From: Proteiniclasticum aestuarii
GTDB lineage: Bacteria; Bacillota; Clostridia; Clostridiales; Clostridiaceae
Length of the DNA stretch: 64,000 bases
Reading direction: 5' to 3'
Assembly (NCBI RefSeq): GCF_017368455.1
Contig: NZ_JAFNJU010000001.1
Coordinates: 496,001-560,000, forward strand
Notes under the pieces: generated by a model
What the model saw: only the letters and a program-made list of their open reading frames with translations
What the model was told of the DNA's origin: nothing
Database searches by the model: none
Shown here: positions 9,076-18,302 of the stretch, one piece after another
How the letters are laid out: each line of letters begins with the position of its first letter
Position numbering within the stretch: the stretch's first letter is position 1
Position numbers and translations under genes: made by a program

Positions 9076-9693
9076 CTAGATTCTGGAGAAAGTGATGTAC
9101 TTGCCCTCGATGCCATGCTTCTTCATGAGCGCAAGACATGCTGTCACCGTACTGCCCGTTGTGTAGACATCATCCACCAGCAGCATTCTCTTTCCTTTCA
9201 GAGCATCCATATGTTCTGAAAGAAGGGCTATCTTCTTCGCATTCTCACAGCGCTCATCGCGTTCCAGAACTTTCTGCTCTTTATCAGACGGTCGAAACAA
9301 TGCTCTGACCGGAATATGCAGTCGATGCCCGATCCGCTTCGCCAGGTAGGCGCCATGGTCAAAGCCGAGCTTCTTCAATGAAGACTTCGATGATGGAGCA
9401 AAGGTGATGAAGTCGAAGCGCTCCTCTTCAGCAGACAGCTTCTCTGTTAGGAGCGTACCCATAAGGTCCCCAGCGGAAAAAATCATCTTCTTCTTATAGT
9501 TGGAGATCAGAATTTTTGCAGATTCCTGATGTCGATACATGGAAATCCCCGATTCCGATTCAGAAAGAATTCTTTGGTCATAGGAAAAAAAAGAGGCCCT
9601 GCAGGTTATGCAGAGCCCCTCATGAAAAGTCAGACAGACCGGACATCTGAGTCTGGGATAAAAGAAATCCGCTATTCTACTCAAAGCCTTCAT
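9076..9693 (-). CDS. comFC: ComF family amidophosphoribosyltransferase-like protein
   Basis: A 205-residue ComFC-type protein; the family takes part in DNA uptake during transformation. It begins with a zinc-ribbon (CPVC...CITC, about residues 15-31) and ends with a phosphoribosyltransferase domain whose PRPP loop is VDDVYTTGST. The start at 9693 (MKALSRIADF) is preferred over the far upstream in-frame codon; it overlaps the comFA-like gene by 17 bases, so translation is probably coupled. It is the last gene of recD2 - comFA-like - comFC. Confidence 0.85.
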   Translation of the reverse strand: MKALSRIADFFYPRLRCPVCLTFHEGLCITCRASFFSYDQRILSESESGISMYRHQESAKILISNYKKKMIFSAGDLMGTLLTEKLSAEEERFDFITFAPSSKSSLKKLGFDHGAYLAKRIGHRLHIPVRALFRPSDKEQKVLERDERCENAKKIALLSEHMDALKGKRMLLVDDVYTTGSTVTACLALMKKHGIEGKYITFSRI

Positions 9694-10660
9694 CCCATAA
9701 CACCTTGTTGAAGTGTCTCGCCAGATCCCTTGTCTTCTCAATGTCTCTTGTCACGTTTTGACAAATCATGAGTACTTCTCCGTTCATCTCATCATAGTAG
9801 CCGCTTCTGAGACATAGAAAGATCAGCTCCCGATAGGAGTAGCGACCGGCATCTGCACCGTGGATGATGATTTCGAAGTTTGTTTCCATATCCACATAAT
9901 CATCCAGATTATCCGTGATGAAAATATGAGATTTCGTATGATCACTGCAGAGTTCTCGCATGGTCTTCATTCCGATCTCATCCACATCATAGATGCAGCT
10001 TTCCAGGCTCTCGTCGATTTTCGTGAGAAAACGCGCAACCTTCTTCTTCACTTTCTTGTTGGTTGTGATGAAGAGCACCTTCTTCTTCTCAAAGACAAAC
10101 CACAGAAGGTACTCATACACAGAAGTGGGTACGAATTCATCCAGATTCAGTCTGGTCTCCAGAACCCGGGGTTCTGAAACAAATCCACTTTTCCCCGCCA
10201 TGGGCACTTCAATGACATCCATGCCCATGAAGACCGACTCAAGTGAATACGCAACGACTTTTCTGCATTTCGGAAAGATGAATCCGATGAGATGCTGCAT
10301 TTCCGGTTTTTTATGAATGGGAAAGGAATTCACATCATCATAAATCACCAGATCGTATTCTTCTCTTACCCTCAAAGCCTGCAGATAATCGCAGATCACC
10401 AGCGACTCCTTCTCGTTGATTTCCAGATCCTGATGGACAGATATGGAGTCTATGCCCCGATCCCTCATGGCACGGACAATCAGAACCCTGTCCTTGTCTT
10501 CACCTGTTATGTAGAGAACCCTCCCATTTTCCTTAAGCACTTTCTCCACCAGATCCCTGACCGGTTCAATGCCCATATATGGCACGGTCTTCATATTGAT
10601 TGCTTTCTCCTGGGATGTTTCATACCAGCTGAAAAGCTGCATTCTTTTTTCCGTTTTCAT
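9677..10660 (-). CDS. Degenerate ComFA-like helicase remnant, Walker A missing
   Basis: A 327-residue protein in the place where comFA is expected, directly before comFC. ComFA is the DEAD-type ATPase of the DNA-uptake machine. The segment VIYDDVNSFPIHKKP (about residues 104-118) can be aligned with the ComFA box DEVDAFP, and the C-terminal part LCLRSGYYDEMNGEVLMI sits where ComFA has its arginine-rich motif VI before a GEV/FLC strand. No GxGKT/S loop exists anywhere, the motif II acidic pair is altered (DDVN), and the N-terminal zinc finger is absent. The frame is intact with a GGGGG ribosome site, so the protein is probably made but not an ATPase. Homology is inferred from position plus these weak motifs. 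Confidence 0.6.
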   Translation of the reverse strand: MKTEKRMQLFSWYETSQEKAINMKTVPYMGIEPVRDLVEKVLKENGRVLYITGEDKDRVLIVRAMRDRGIDSISVHQDLEINEKESLVICDYLQALRVREEYDLVIYDDVNSFPIHKKPEMQHLIGFIFPKCRKVVAYSLESVFMGMDVIEVPMAGKSGFVSEPRVLETRLNLDEFVPTSVYEYLLWFVFEKKKVLFITTNKKVKKKVARFLTKIDESLESCIYDVDEIGMKTMRELCSDHTKSHIFITDNLDDYVDMETNFEIIIHGADAGRYSYRELIFLCLRSGYYDEMNGEVLMICQNVTRDIEKTRDLARHFNKVLWDEGFE

Positions 10661-10685
10661 AGATACCCCCGAATATTATTCCTGA

Positions 10686-12905
10686 TTATGTTTCTTCTAC
10701 GCTGACATTGTCCAGTACATTTAATATTCTATATTTCAGCGATGTGTGCCGTTCGTAGGTTCTGGTATTTCTGATCATATAGCTGAGCGCTTTCTTGGAA
10801 CCCACAAGGACCAGAAGCTCCCTCGCTCTTGTCACCCCTGTGTAGATCAGATTCCTGCTCATGAGAAGCGGCGGTCCCATGAACACAGGAATGATCACGA
10901 CCTTGAATTCACTCCCCTGGCTTTTGTGAATGGTCACAGCATAGGCCAGTTCCAGCTCATCCAGATCCTGGGATTCAAATTCCACAATTTTGTCTTCGTC
11001 GAAAAGCACAGAAACGGTATTGTCTTCCGTATTGATTCCCGTCACATAGCCGATATCTCCATTGAAGATTCCCTGCCCCTCAGGGGGTTCACCAAATACT
11101 CGCTTCACCTTTTTCCATTTGATCATGTAGTTATTCTTCGTCTGCATGACCTTATCTCCGATCTGGAAATCCGTGAAATCATAACTCCTGTTGTTCGGAT
11201 TCAGCGATTTCTGGAGTACCCGGTTCAGATTATGTACCCCGAGCTCTCCTTTTCTCATGGGCGTAAGCACCTGAAAGTCCTTCACCCGATCCCACTTCTT
11301 ATTGAAATTGGGCAGTCTTTTCGTGATCAGCTCCACAAGAGTGTCCAGAGATTCTTCTGGCCTGGCTTCACTGATGAAGAAAAAATCACTGTCCTTGGCA
11401 TTGAGCTGAGGCATCTCTCCTGTGTTTATCCTATGCGCATTGGTAGTGATGTAGGACTCCTTGCCTTGCCTGTAGATGAACTGAAGCTTAACCACCTTGA
11501 ATGCTGTACTTTCAATGAGATCTTCCAGTACTCTTCCAGATCCCACTGACGGCAGCTGGTCCACATCCCCTACCAGAATCAGCCTGGTCTTCGGTTTTAT
11601 GGCTTTCAGAAGATTGTTCATGAGCATCACATCGATCATGGACGCTTCATCTATGATGACCACATCACAGTTTAAGGTATGGTCTTCGTCAAACAGAACC
11701 TCTTCATCTTCGGTGGAGACGCCCAGTTCTATGAGCCTGTGAATGGTTTTGGATTCCCGTCCTGTGGCTTCGGACATTCTTTTCGCGGCTCTTCCCGTAG
11801 GTGCTGCCATGAGGACCTTCTTACCAGCCCGGTCAAAGATTTCCAGTATACATTTGATGATGGTGGTCTTCCCGGTTCCAGGACCTCCCGTTATGATTTC
11901 AATTCCATTATGTACAGCACCTGCAATAGCTTCAATCTGTTTTTCATGGAATGAAATATGGTTGTCCCGCTCGAAATCCCGGATATAGTCCTCCACCGGA
12001 AGTTTCAGATCATCCACCTCGTCCAGTGCAAGACTCAAGATTCTTTTCGTCACTGAAACCTCAGCGTACAGATAAGGCAGCGCAAATACGCCATCCATAC
12101 CATTCACTTTCTCCATCGCCAGTCTGTTTGTCATGACTGAGTGCATGAGATTCTCTTCAATGAGCGCTTCGGGCACTTCCAGCACACTCCGGCCTCTTTC
12201 CATGAGTTCGGATCTGGGAATGAAGGTGCTGCCTTGTGCGCAGTACTCATTGACGATATGGGTGATTCCACTCTGAATACGAAAGGGCGAATCGATTTCG
12301 ATCCCAAGATTCCTGGCAATACCATCCGCTGTCTTGAAACCGATGCTTGGCACTTCTTCCGATAATACATAGGGATTCTGCCTGACTTTCGCAATGGCAT
12401 CATTCCCGAAAACCCGATAGATCTTCAATGCCTGTTTGGGCGTTACCCCATAGCTTTGAAGAAAGACCATGATGTTCTTCACTTCTCTGCCTTTGATGTA
12501 GGAATCATAGATGAGCTTGATTTTCTTTTCTCCGATCCCATCCAGTTCCATGAGTCTTCTGGTGTCATTTTCAATGATATTGAAAATCTCGCTTCCGAAT
12601 TTCTCCACAAGTTTCTTCGCTGTAATAGGACCAATACCGGAAATGGAACCCGATGCCAGATACTTTTCAATTCCTTTCAGCGAATTGGGCATTACCTCCT
12701 CATAGGTCTCACATTTAAACTGCTTCCCGAAGGTCGCATGGAGGACCCACTCCCCTTTGAGTATGTAGGTCTGTCCTACTGATATAAAGGGAAAGGTGCC
12801 CAATGCGATGTGAATATCCTTGTCGTCTTCTATTCTGAAAATGCAGAACGCATTTTCTTCATTCTGAAATATGATGTCCCGTACAACACCTTCTAAACTC
12901 TCCAT
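10686..12905 (-). CDS. recD2: RecD2-like ATP-dependent DNA helicase
   Basis: SF1B 5'-3' DNA helicase working without RecBC. The 739 residues carry an N-terminal OB-like domain, helix-hairpin-helix repeats (about 90-200, LASGSISGIGPITAKKL and LMELDGIGEKKI), the Walker A loop GGPGTGKTT (about 345), the motif II region VVIIDEASMI, and a C-terminal UvrD-like region with AVTIHKSQGSEF. Its role is in DNA repair and replication stress. It starts the operon with the comFA-like gene 25 bases downstream. GGGAG is 6 bases before the ATG. Confidence 0.92.
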   Translation of the reverse strand: MESLEGVVRDIIFQNEENAFCIFRIEDDKDIHIALGTFPFISVGQTYILKGEWVLHATFGKQFKCETYEEVMPNSLKGIEKYLASGSISGIGPITAKKLVEKFGSEIFNIIENDTRRLMELDGIGEKKIKLIYDSYIKGREVKNIMVFLQSYGVTPKQALKIYRVFGNDAIAKVRQNPYVLSEEVPSIGFKTADGIARNLGIEIDSPFRIQSGITHIVNEYCAQGSTFIPRSELMERGRSVLEVPEALIEENLMHSVMTNRLAMEKVNGMDGVFALPYLYAEVSVTKRILSLALDEVDDLKLPVEDYIRDFERDNHISFHEKQIEAIAGAVHNGIEIITGGPGTGKTTIIKCILEIFDRAGKKVLMAAPTGRAAKRMSEATGRESKTIHRLIELGVSTEDEEVLFDEDHTLNCDVVIIDEASMIDVMLMNNLLKAIKPKTRLILVGDVDQLPSVGSGRVLEDLIESTAFKVVKLQFIYRQGKESYITTNAHRINTGEMPQLNAKDSDFFFISEARPEESLDTLVELITKRLPNFNKKWDRVKDFQVLTPMRKGELGVHNLNRVLQKSLNPNNRSYDFTDFQIGDKVMQTKNNYMIKWKKVKRVFGEPPEGQGIFNGDIGYVTGINTEDNTVSVLFDEDKIVEFESQDLDELELAYAVTIHKSQGSEFKVVIIPVFMGPPLLMSRNLIYTGVTRARELLVLVGSKKALSYMIRNTRTYERHTSLKYRILNVLDNVSVEET

Positions 12906-13150
12906 AACTACTCCCTTTATCTGTTTCTATACTTTTCATAGTTATATCATAATCTAAAAGGCTACCGGTTTCCACATTTCCTTACAGGGATTATTATAAG
13001 GAGATGGAGGAAGATTATTCATCGTAATCTGTAAATTTTTACTGAAGAATTTACAAGAACGCCTCCTGCAGTAATCTCCCCCTGTTATTTTCATGTATAA
13101 TATACTCATAGGAAATTATACAGAACATTAATGGAATAAGAGGTGTAGAC

Positions 13151-14275
13151 ATGATATTCAAGGATTTCAGAGTGATCTTCACGGACAGAATAGAAACGAT
13201 GTCCGTTCAGATCAGAAATGGTAAAATCACAAGTTTCAACCCGGACGATGCTGATGACGAAGTCATCGAAGGAAAAGGAAGATACCTTTCACCGGGTTTC
13301 ATCGATATACATATTCATGGCGCTGGTAATCACGACACCATGGAAGGTACCTTCGATGCACTTGAAACCATATCAAAAACCATAGCAGAATATGGTACAA
13401 CAACATTTCTCCCCACCACAATGACAGTAGACACAAAGGAAATCAGAAAAGCCGTGGAAGCCGCCAAAGTAGCCCAGGGTCAGGTAAGCGGGGCATCCAT
13501 CGGAGGTGTGCATCTGGAAGGGCCTTTCATAAGCGAAGGCGCCATCGGTGCACAGAATCCGAAATATGTGCAGAAGCCTACTCTGGAAGCTTTCAAGGAG
13601 ATGGTCGGTAACAATCTGGATCTGATCAAGAACATCACCATGGCACCTGAGGTGGAAGGCGCTCTGGAACTGATTCCCTACCTGAGAGAGAATGGCATCA
13701 ATGTCTCCATGGGTCATAGCGTGGCAACCTACGAGGAAGCTATGGAGGGAATCCGAGCTGGAGTCAATCATTCCACCCATCTGTTCAATGCCATGACCCC
13801 TTTCACCCATAGAAAACCCGGTGTCGTCGGTGCAATCTTTGATACGGACATCACAACGGAAACCATTTCCGACGGAATCCATGTAAGCTATCCTTCCTTG
13901 AGGACGGCATACAAAATCAAAACTTCCGATAAAGTGCTGCTCATCACCGATGCCATGATGGCATGTGGTATGCCCGATGGCACCTACTCACTTGGCGGAC
14001 AGGCTGTCATTTCCAAGGAAGGTGCAGCAAGACTCACTTCCGGTGCACTGGCAGGCTCCATCCTCACCATGGATAAGGCCGTGAAGAATGTCTTTGAGCA
14101 CACCGATCTGCCGCTTCACGAAGTCATCAAAATGGCCTCCTACAATGGAGCCCTCTTCATCGGCGCTGAAAAGATTACAGGTAAAATCGCACTTAATTAC
14201 GATGCGGATCTTCTGATTCTATCCGATGACCTGAAAGTGGAGCATGTCTTCATCAAAGGAAAGCAGTTCAAGTAA
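13151..14275 (+). CDS. nagA: N-acetylglucosamine-6-phosphate deacetylase
   Basis: It deacetylates GlcNAc-6-phosphate to glucosamine-6-phosphate for amino-sugar use or wall recycling. The 374 residues show the amidohydrolase metal motif GFIDIHIHGA (about 53), HLEGPF (about 122), a metal histidine in MGHS (about 195), HLFNAM (about 217) and the catalytic aspartate in LITDAMM. It stands alone; no nagB or PTS gene is adjacent. glmS, which acts in the opposite direction, is 37 kb away under its ribozyme. A TATAAT box lies about 50 bases upstream. Confidence 0.95.
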   Translation: MIFKDFRVIFTDRIETMSVQIRNGKITSFNPDDADDEVIEGKGRYLSPGFIDIHIHGAGNHDTMEGTFDALETISKTIAEYGTTTFLPTTMTVDTKEIRKAVEAAKVAQGQVSGASIGGVHLEGPFISEGAIGAQNPKYVQKPTLEAFKEMVGNNLDLIKNITMAPEVEGALELIPYLRENGINVSMGHSVATYEEAMEGIRAGVNHSTHLFNAMTPFTHRKPGVVGAIFDTDITTETISDGIHVSYPSLRTAYKIKTSDKVLLITDAMMACGMPDGTYSLGGQAVISKEGAARLTSGALAGSILTMDKAVKNVFEHTDLPLHEVIKMASYNGALFIGAEKITGKIALNYDADLLILSDDLKVEHVFIKGKQFK

Positions 14276-14283
14276 GTTCATTT

Positions 14284-14317
14284 CCCGCTCCCTCACTCCT
14301 GTGGGGTGGCGGGTTTT
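14284..14317 (+). terminator. nagA terminator
   Basis: GC-rich imperfect hairpin starting CCCGC and ending GCGGG followed by TTTTA, 9 bases after the nagA stop. Confidence 0.75.
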
Positions 14318-14470
14318 ATCTTATATTGCACATAGGAAGACCAGCACAGTGTTCAGAATGTTTTAATTCTTTATGAAGATTGCACGAATTCTTGTATTTG
14401 CAATGATTTTGATACTACTATAAAGATATAGCACTATACAATATAAGCAAGAAATCCCTACTTTACATCA

Positions 14471-14513
14471 AGGAGGTGAACAGAAAACACCCTTTTCAGG
14501 TGTTTTCTATACC
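14471..14513 (+). promoter_or_regulatory. Ribosome binding site separated from its start codon by a hairpin
   Basis: A perfect Shine-Dalgarno (AAGGAGGTGA, 14470-14479) lies 37 bases before the only plausible ATG (14514). Between them is a perfect 10-base inverted repeat AGAAAACACC / GGTGTTTTCT (14482-14491 and 14499-14508) with a 7-base loop. If folded, the hairpin brings the AGGAGG to a 10-base spacing. No in-frame ATG, GTG or TTG lies nearer. An alternative is a 13-codon leader beginning with the GTG in AGGAGGTG whose TGA overlaps the ATG. Confidence 0.65.
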
Positions 14514-16247
14514 ATGAAAGTCATAGAACGAATCAAGGGACAATTCGCAGGACTTGGCGACAGCTTCTTAAGATATCCTGTCACCGTGCTGCTCTCCATC
14601 ACACTGATGGTCATTCTGATCATCCAGAACGAAAGAAACATAGACGGTATCTATGATACCGAAATGCTTAGAAGACTCGCCATGACCGCAGCCATCGGCA
14701 TGCTTGCCAGCATTTCTCTGAAACATCTGCAGGAACGGTTCTGGCCGGACAAACCTGCTCTGATCCTTGTAACCGTGCCATCTGCTCTGCTTATGACCTT
14801 GTATTACATCTTTTTCACGGAAGATATGAATCAGATCAGTGGCATGCGTTTCATCGGCTTCATACTTACCCTCATCATAGCTGTTTTCTACACCCTCAAG
14901 CTGAAGACGAACAGAAATTACGAACCTTATGTCATAAGAATCTTCAACGGATTCTTCCTCACCGTCCTCTATTCCGGAGTACTGTATTTTGGAATATCCG
15001 CCATCTTATTCACTATAAACGCCTTATTTGATGCAGACATCGACGGGAAATGGTTCTTCTACTTCTTCCTTATGGTGACTTTCATTTTCGGAGCACTGAT
15101 GTTCCTGTCGAAGCTTCCGATAAAAGAGGAACACTTCGAAGACTACCCTTACAGCAAAGCACTGAAAATCCTCCTGCTGTATATCGTCATTCCGCTGATC
15201 ACCATCTATACCGGAATCCTGTATGTCTATTTCATCAGAATTCTTGTAACACAGGAATGGCCAAGGGGTCTGGTATCAAATCTTGTCCTGTGGTACTCTG
15301 TGGTATCCGCTGCCGTGATCTTCTTCATTACTCCGATTCTGGAAGAAAACAGACTGGCCATGCTCTTCAGGACCTGGTTCCCGAGAATCCTCCTTCCGAT
15401 TCTGGCCATGATGTTCGTCTCCATCGGAAAGAGAATCGCACAATACGGCGTGACGGAAAACAGATACTTCGTGGTGCTTCTGGGCATCTGGGTACTGCTG
15501 ATCATGGTCTACTTCATTGTGAAGAAGAAGCTCACAAACATCTTCATCCCTGTGACCCTCTCGATCTTCGCACTGGTATCCATACTGGGACCCCTGTCCG
15601 CCTTCAGCGTATCAAACTTCAGCCAGAATCAGAGATTCACTGCTCTTCTGGAGAAGAACGATATGCTTCAGTCAGGTAGCATCCAGCCAGGCACGGGTGT
15701 CTCTGAAGAAGACCGGAGAAATATTTCCAGCATCGTGAGCTATTTCGATTCCAGAGATCCCAGTAAACTGAAATACGTGGCTGATGATTTTGAGTACAAT
15801 GATTTTGAAAGAGTATTCGGATTCAAGAGAGAGGACTACTACGGATATCCGCAAATGGACTATATCTACTTAAGCACCGATATGGATCAGTCCGGTATTC
15901 TCATTGAGGGATTCGATTACCTCTTTACAGTGAATTACAACACGAAAACAGCTGAAACCGACGGACTCACCATTCAGCTGGACAACGTGACAGACCTGAT
16001 CGTCAGCCTGAATGGACAGGTGATCATGACTGAAGACCTGTCTGAGGACATCGAAAGAATCGTCAGTGACAATGAGGGCAGAATAGAAAGAGCACAGATT
16101 TCCTTTGAAGATGCCATCATCCTGAAGGAGAACGACAGCGTTTCCGTCAAGCTCATCCTGAGAGAACTCTCCGCAAGAAAAACAGATGCGGACACACTGG
16201 ATTTTGACTACATCAACTTCAACATCCTGGTGCAGGTGAAAAACTGA
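14514..16247 (+). CDS. DUF4153 family integral membrane protein
   Basis: A 577-residue protein with about 10-12 transmembrane helices in the first 370 residues and a hydrophilic, probably extracytoplasmic C-terminal domain (about 375-577) rich in aspartate and beta-type sequence. It resembles DUF4153 proteins; the function is unknown. It is monocistronic between the nagA terminator and a bidirectional hairpin. Its ribosome site is unusual (14471-14513). It could be an envelope sensor or transporter, but nothing in the sequence decides this. Confidence 0.65.
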   Translation: MKVIERIKGQFAGLGDSFLRYPVTVLLSITLMVILIIQNERNIDGIYDTEMLRRLAMTAAIGMLASISLKHLQERFWPDKPALILVTVPSALLMTLYYIFFTEDMNQISGMRFIGFILTLIIAVFYTLKLKTNRNYEPYVIRIFNGFFLTVLYSGVLYFGISAILFTINALFDADIDGKWFFYFFLMVTFIFGALMFLSKLPIKEEHFEDYPYSKALKILLLYIVIPLITIYTGILYVYFIRILVTQEWPRGLVSNLVLWYSVVSAAVIFFITPILEENRLAMLFRTWFPRILLPILAMMFVSIGKRIAQYGVTENRYFVVLLGIWVLLIMVYFIVKKKLTNIFIPVTLSIFALVSILGPLSAFSVSNFSQNQRFTALLEKNDMLQSGSIQPGTGVSEEDRRNISSIVSYFDSRDPSKLKYVADDFEYNDFERVFGFKREDYYGYPQMDYIYLSTDMDQSGILIEGFDYLFTVNYNTKTAETDGLTIQLDNVTDLIVSLNGQVIMTEDLSEDIERIVSDNEGRIERAQISFEDAIILKENDSVSVKLILRELSARKTDADTLDFDYINFNILVQVKN

Positions 16248-16261
16248 TTGCACGAAAAGAA

Positions 16262-16302
16262 AAGCCTCAGTCTTCTCAATTGATTTTGAGTGACTGAGGC
16301 TT
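16262..16302. terminator. Bidirectional terminator between DUF4153 gene and metK
   Basis: Perfect 11-base arms AAGCCTCAGTC (16262-16272) and GACTGAGGCTT (16292-16302), with A/T-rich flanks on both sides, between convergent genes. Confidence 0.8.
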
Positions 16303-16348
16303 ATTACTTTTCTGCTTGCTGTCCTGCTTGTGCGTTCAGCTAATACCC

Positions 16349-17539
16349 TTATGCCAGTTCAGGCATCAGAGCTCTGATTTCTTCCACCTTATCAAGCTTC
16401 TCCCATGTCAGGTCCAGGTCATTTCTGCCGAAGTGCCCATAGGCTGCAATGTTTCTATAGATCGGTCTCTGAAGATCCAGATCTCTGATGATGGCACCGG
16501 GTCTCAGATCGAACACCTTGCCGATGACTTCGATGATCCTTTCATGAGGGATTTTTTCGGTTCCGAAGGTGAACACTTCAATGGAGATGGGCTTCGCAAC
16601 ACCGATTGCGTAGCTCAACTGCACTTCCAGCTTGTCGGCAGCTCCTGCTGCCACAAGGTTCTTCGCCACCCATCTTGCTGCATAGGCTGCAGAGCGGTCA
16701 ACCTTTGTGGGGTCCTTTCCTGAGAAAGCGCCTCCTCCATGTCTGCCGTATCCGCCGTAGGTATCCACGATGATCTTTCTTCCAGTCAGACCGGAATCTC
16801 CTTGTGGTCCTCCAACGATGAACTGTCCGGTAGGATTCACATAGATCTTGGTGTTCTCATCCATGAGGTCCTCAGGCACCACTGCCATGATCACATGTTC
16901 AATGATATCTTTTCTGATTTCTTCCTGCGTCACAACAGAGCTATGCTGGGTGGAAACAACAATGGCTTCCACTCTGACCGGCTTGTCGTTCTCATCGTAT
17001 TCAATGGTCACCTGGGTTTTCCCATCTGGTCTGAGATAAGTGAGTGTCTCATTCTTTCTCACTTCCGCTAGTCTTCTTGCCAGTTTCTGCGCAAGATTGA
17101 TGGGCATGGGCATATAGTCTTCCGTTTCGTTGGTGGCAAAACCGAACATCATCCCCTGGTCTCCAGCTCCTGTCTGAAGCATGGCATCATGGTCGCCTTC
17201 ACGGGTCTCCAGAGATGCATTGACACCCTGAGCAATGTCAGGTGACTGCTCATCAATGGAAGTAAGTACAGCACATGTCTCGGCGTCAAAACCGTACTTG
17301 GCACGGACATAGCCGATCTCAGTGACAGTCTTCCTTACCACCTTGGGGATATCCACGTAGCAGTCTGTTGTAATCTCACCCATCACCATGACCATACCGG
17401 TGGTCACTGCAGTTTCGCAGGCAACTCTAGCTTTCGGATCCTGTTCAAGAATACTATCCAGTATGGCATCTGAAATCTGATCGCAGATTTTATCAGGATG
17501 TCCTTCTGTTACAGATTCTGATGTAAATAATCTTTTCAT
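16349..17539 (-). CDS. metK: S-adenosylmethionine synthetase
   Basis: It makes SAM from methionine and ATP. The protein has 396 residues, the usual length. It starts [17 protein letters not shown] with the ATP-binding histidine and carries [10 protein letters not shown] (about 118) and the [16 protein letters not shown] loop (about 262-277). The ATG at 17539 is chosen because GGGAGG stands 7 bases before it and the protein then starts like all MetK proteins; the longer in-frame extension runs through the riboswitch terminator. It is controlled by the SAM-I riboswitch just upstream, a feedback loop since its product is the ligand. Confidence 0.97.
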   Translation of the reverse strand: MKRLFTSESVTEGHPDKICDQISDAILDSILEQDPKARVACETAVTTGMVMVMGEITTDCYVDIPKVVRKTVTEIGYVRAKYGFDAETCAVLTSIDEQSPDIAQGVNASLETREGDHDAMLQTGAGDQGMMFGFATNETEDYMPMPINLAQKLARRLAEVRKNETLTYLRPDGKTQVTIEYDENDKPVRVEAIVVSTQHSSVVTQEEIRKDIIEHVIMAVVPEDLMDENTKIYVNPTGQFIVGGPQGDSGLTGRKIIVDTYGGYGRHGGGAFSGKDPTKVDRSAAYAARWVAKNLVAAGAADKLEVQLSYAIGVAKPISIEVFTFGTEKIPHERIIEVIGKVFDLRPGAIIRDLDLQRPIYRNIAAYGHFGRNDLDLTWEKLDKVEEIRALMPELA

Positions 17540-17563
17540 TTTTTTCCTCCCTTTTTTCTGGCA

Positions 17564-17714
17564 AACAAAAAACCTCTTCACAATAAGAAGAGGTGTCGTA
17601 AGTTCTACATCTCTCTTATCTCGCAGCAACCATGCTGCAGGAATTGGCACCACGTATCGCTACAGGTTGCCGGGTTTCACAGGGCCCTTTCCCTCCACCT
17701 CTCTTGATAAGAGT
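17564..17714 (-). promoter_or_regulatory. SAM-I (S-box) riboswitch with terminator, controlling metK
   Basis: On the minus strand the aptamer (17714-17611) shows the S-box signature: P1 strand CTCTTATC, AGAGAGGTGGAGGGA, then GGCCCTGTGAAACCCGGCAACC, later GGTGCCAATTCCTGC, and the closing strand GATAAGAG. It is followed by a terminator hairpin ACCTCTTC / GAAGAGGT (17594-17572) with a T-rich tail. SAM binding should favour the terminator and switch metK off. Confidence 0.95.
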
Positions 17715-17730
17715 ATTCAATTTTTTTCAT

Positions 17731-17765
17731 AAAAAAAGACAGCAATTGAAACAATTGTGTCTTTT
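17731..17765 (-). terminator. Terminator of the tRNA operon
   Basis: On the minus strand AAAGACACAATTG-TTT-CAATTGCTGTCTTT with one C-C mismatch, ending in seven T. It lies directly after the second tRNA-Tyr, 16 bases before the SAM riboswitch begins. Confidence 0.88.
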
Positions 17766-17766
17766 G

Positions 17767-17851
17767 TGGTGGAGGAGAGTGGATTCGAACCACTGAAGCA
17801 ACTTGCAACAGATTTACAGTCTGCCCCCTTTGGCCACTTGGGTACTCCTCC
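17767..17851 (-). tRNA. tRNA-Tyr (GTA), copy 2
   Basis: 85 bases with encoded CCA. The acceptor stem GGAGGAG / CTCCTCC, the long variable arm of tyrosine tRNAs, anticodon loop CTGTAAA with GTA anticodon, discriminator A and T-loop GGTTCGAATCC are all visible. It is identical to the copy at 17937-18021. Confidence 0.97.
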
Positions 17852-17936
17852 CTATCAGTGTACAACTGCCTTTTTATAGTACAACAGTCAAAGGATTTTG
17901 TCAATAACATTTGCTTATGTTTTTCATTGGTTGAAA

Positions 17937-18021
17937 TGGTGGAGGAGAGTGGATTCGAACCACTGAAGCAACTTGCAACAGATTTACAGTCTGCCCCCTT
18001 TGGCCACTTGGGTACTCCTCC
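17937..18021 (-). tRNA. tRNA-Tyr (GTA), copy 1
   Basis: 85 bases with encoded CCA, identical over its whole length to the copy 85 bases downstream, pointing to a recent tandem duplication or gene conversion. Long variable arm, GTA anticodon. Confidence 0.97.
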
Positions 18022-18028
18022 GAAAATG

Positions 18029-18103
18029 TGGAGCTGGTGAACGGAATCGAACCATCAACCTGCTGATTACAAATCAGCTGCTCTACCATTGAGCCACACC
18101 AGC
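18029..18103 (-). tRNA. tRNA-Thr (TGT)
   Basis: 75 bases with encoded CCA; acceptor GCTGGTG / CACCAGC, D-loop GGCTCAATGGTAGAGC, anticodon stem CTGAT / ATCAG around TTTGTAA with TGT anticodon, T-loop GGTTCGATTCC. It is the first gene of the Thr-Tyr-Tyr operon, 7 bases before tRNA-Tyr. Confidence 0.97.
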
Positions 18104-18122
18104 AAATGAACTGACAAAGACT

Positions 18123-18151
18123 AGTATATAGCCTGGAGAAAGATATTTCAA
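18123..18151 (-). promoter_or_regulatory. Promoter of the tRNA-Thr-Tyr-Tyr operon
   Basis: On the minus strand TTGAAA (18151-18146), a 17-base spacer and TATACT (18128-18123), 20 bases before the first tRNA base. Confidence 0.75.
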
Positions 18152-18302
18152 GGGTTTTTCTCAAAAAAATCCTCATTTTTTCCAGGGAGTTTTTCCTCAC
18201 CGCACATTAAAAGAGTAAACCTCCTGAGGCTCTTATGACATTGCAATTAGACGATGATCTCACTCAAGCTGATTTTATTCATGAAATCCGCCGAATCAAA
18301 AT

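Noticed and set aside
10746..11549. 267-codon open frame on the plus strand
   Set aside because: Antisense to the helicase region of recD2, no motif and no ribosome site.
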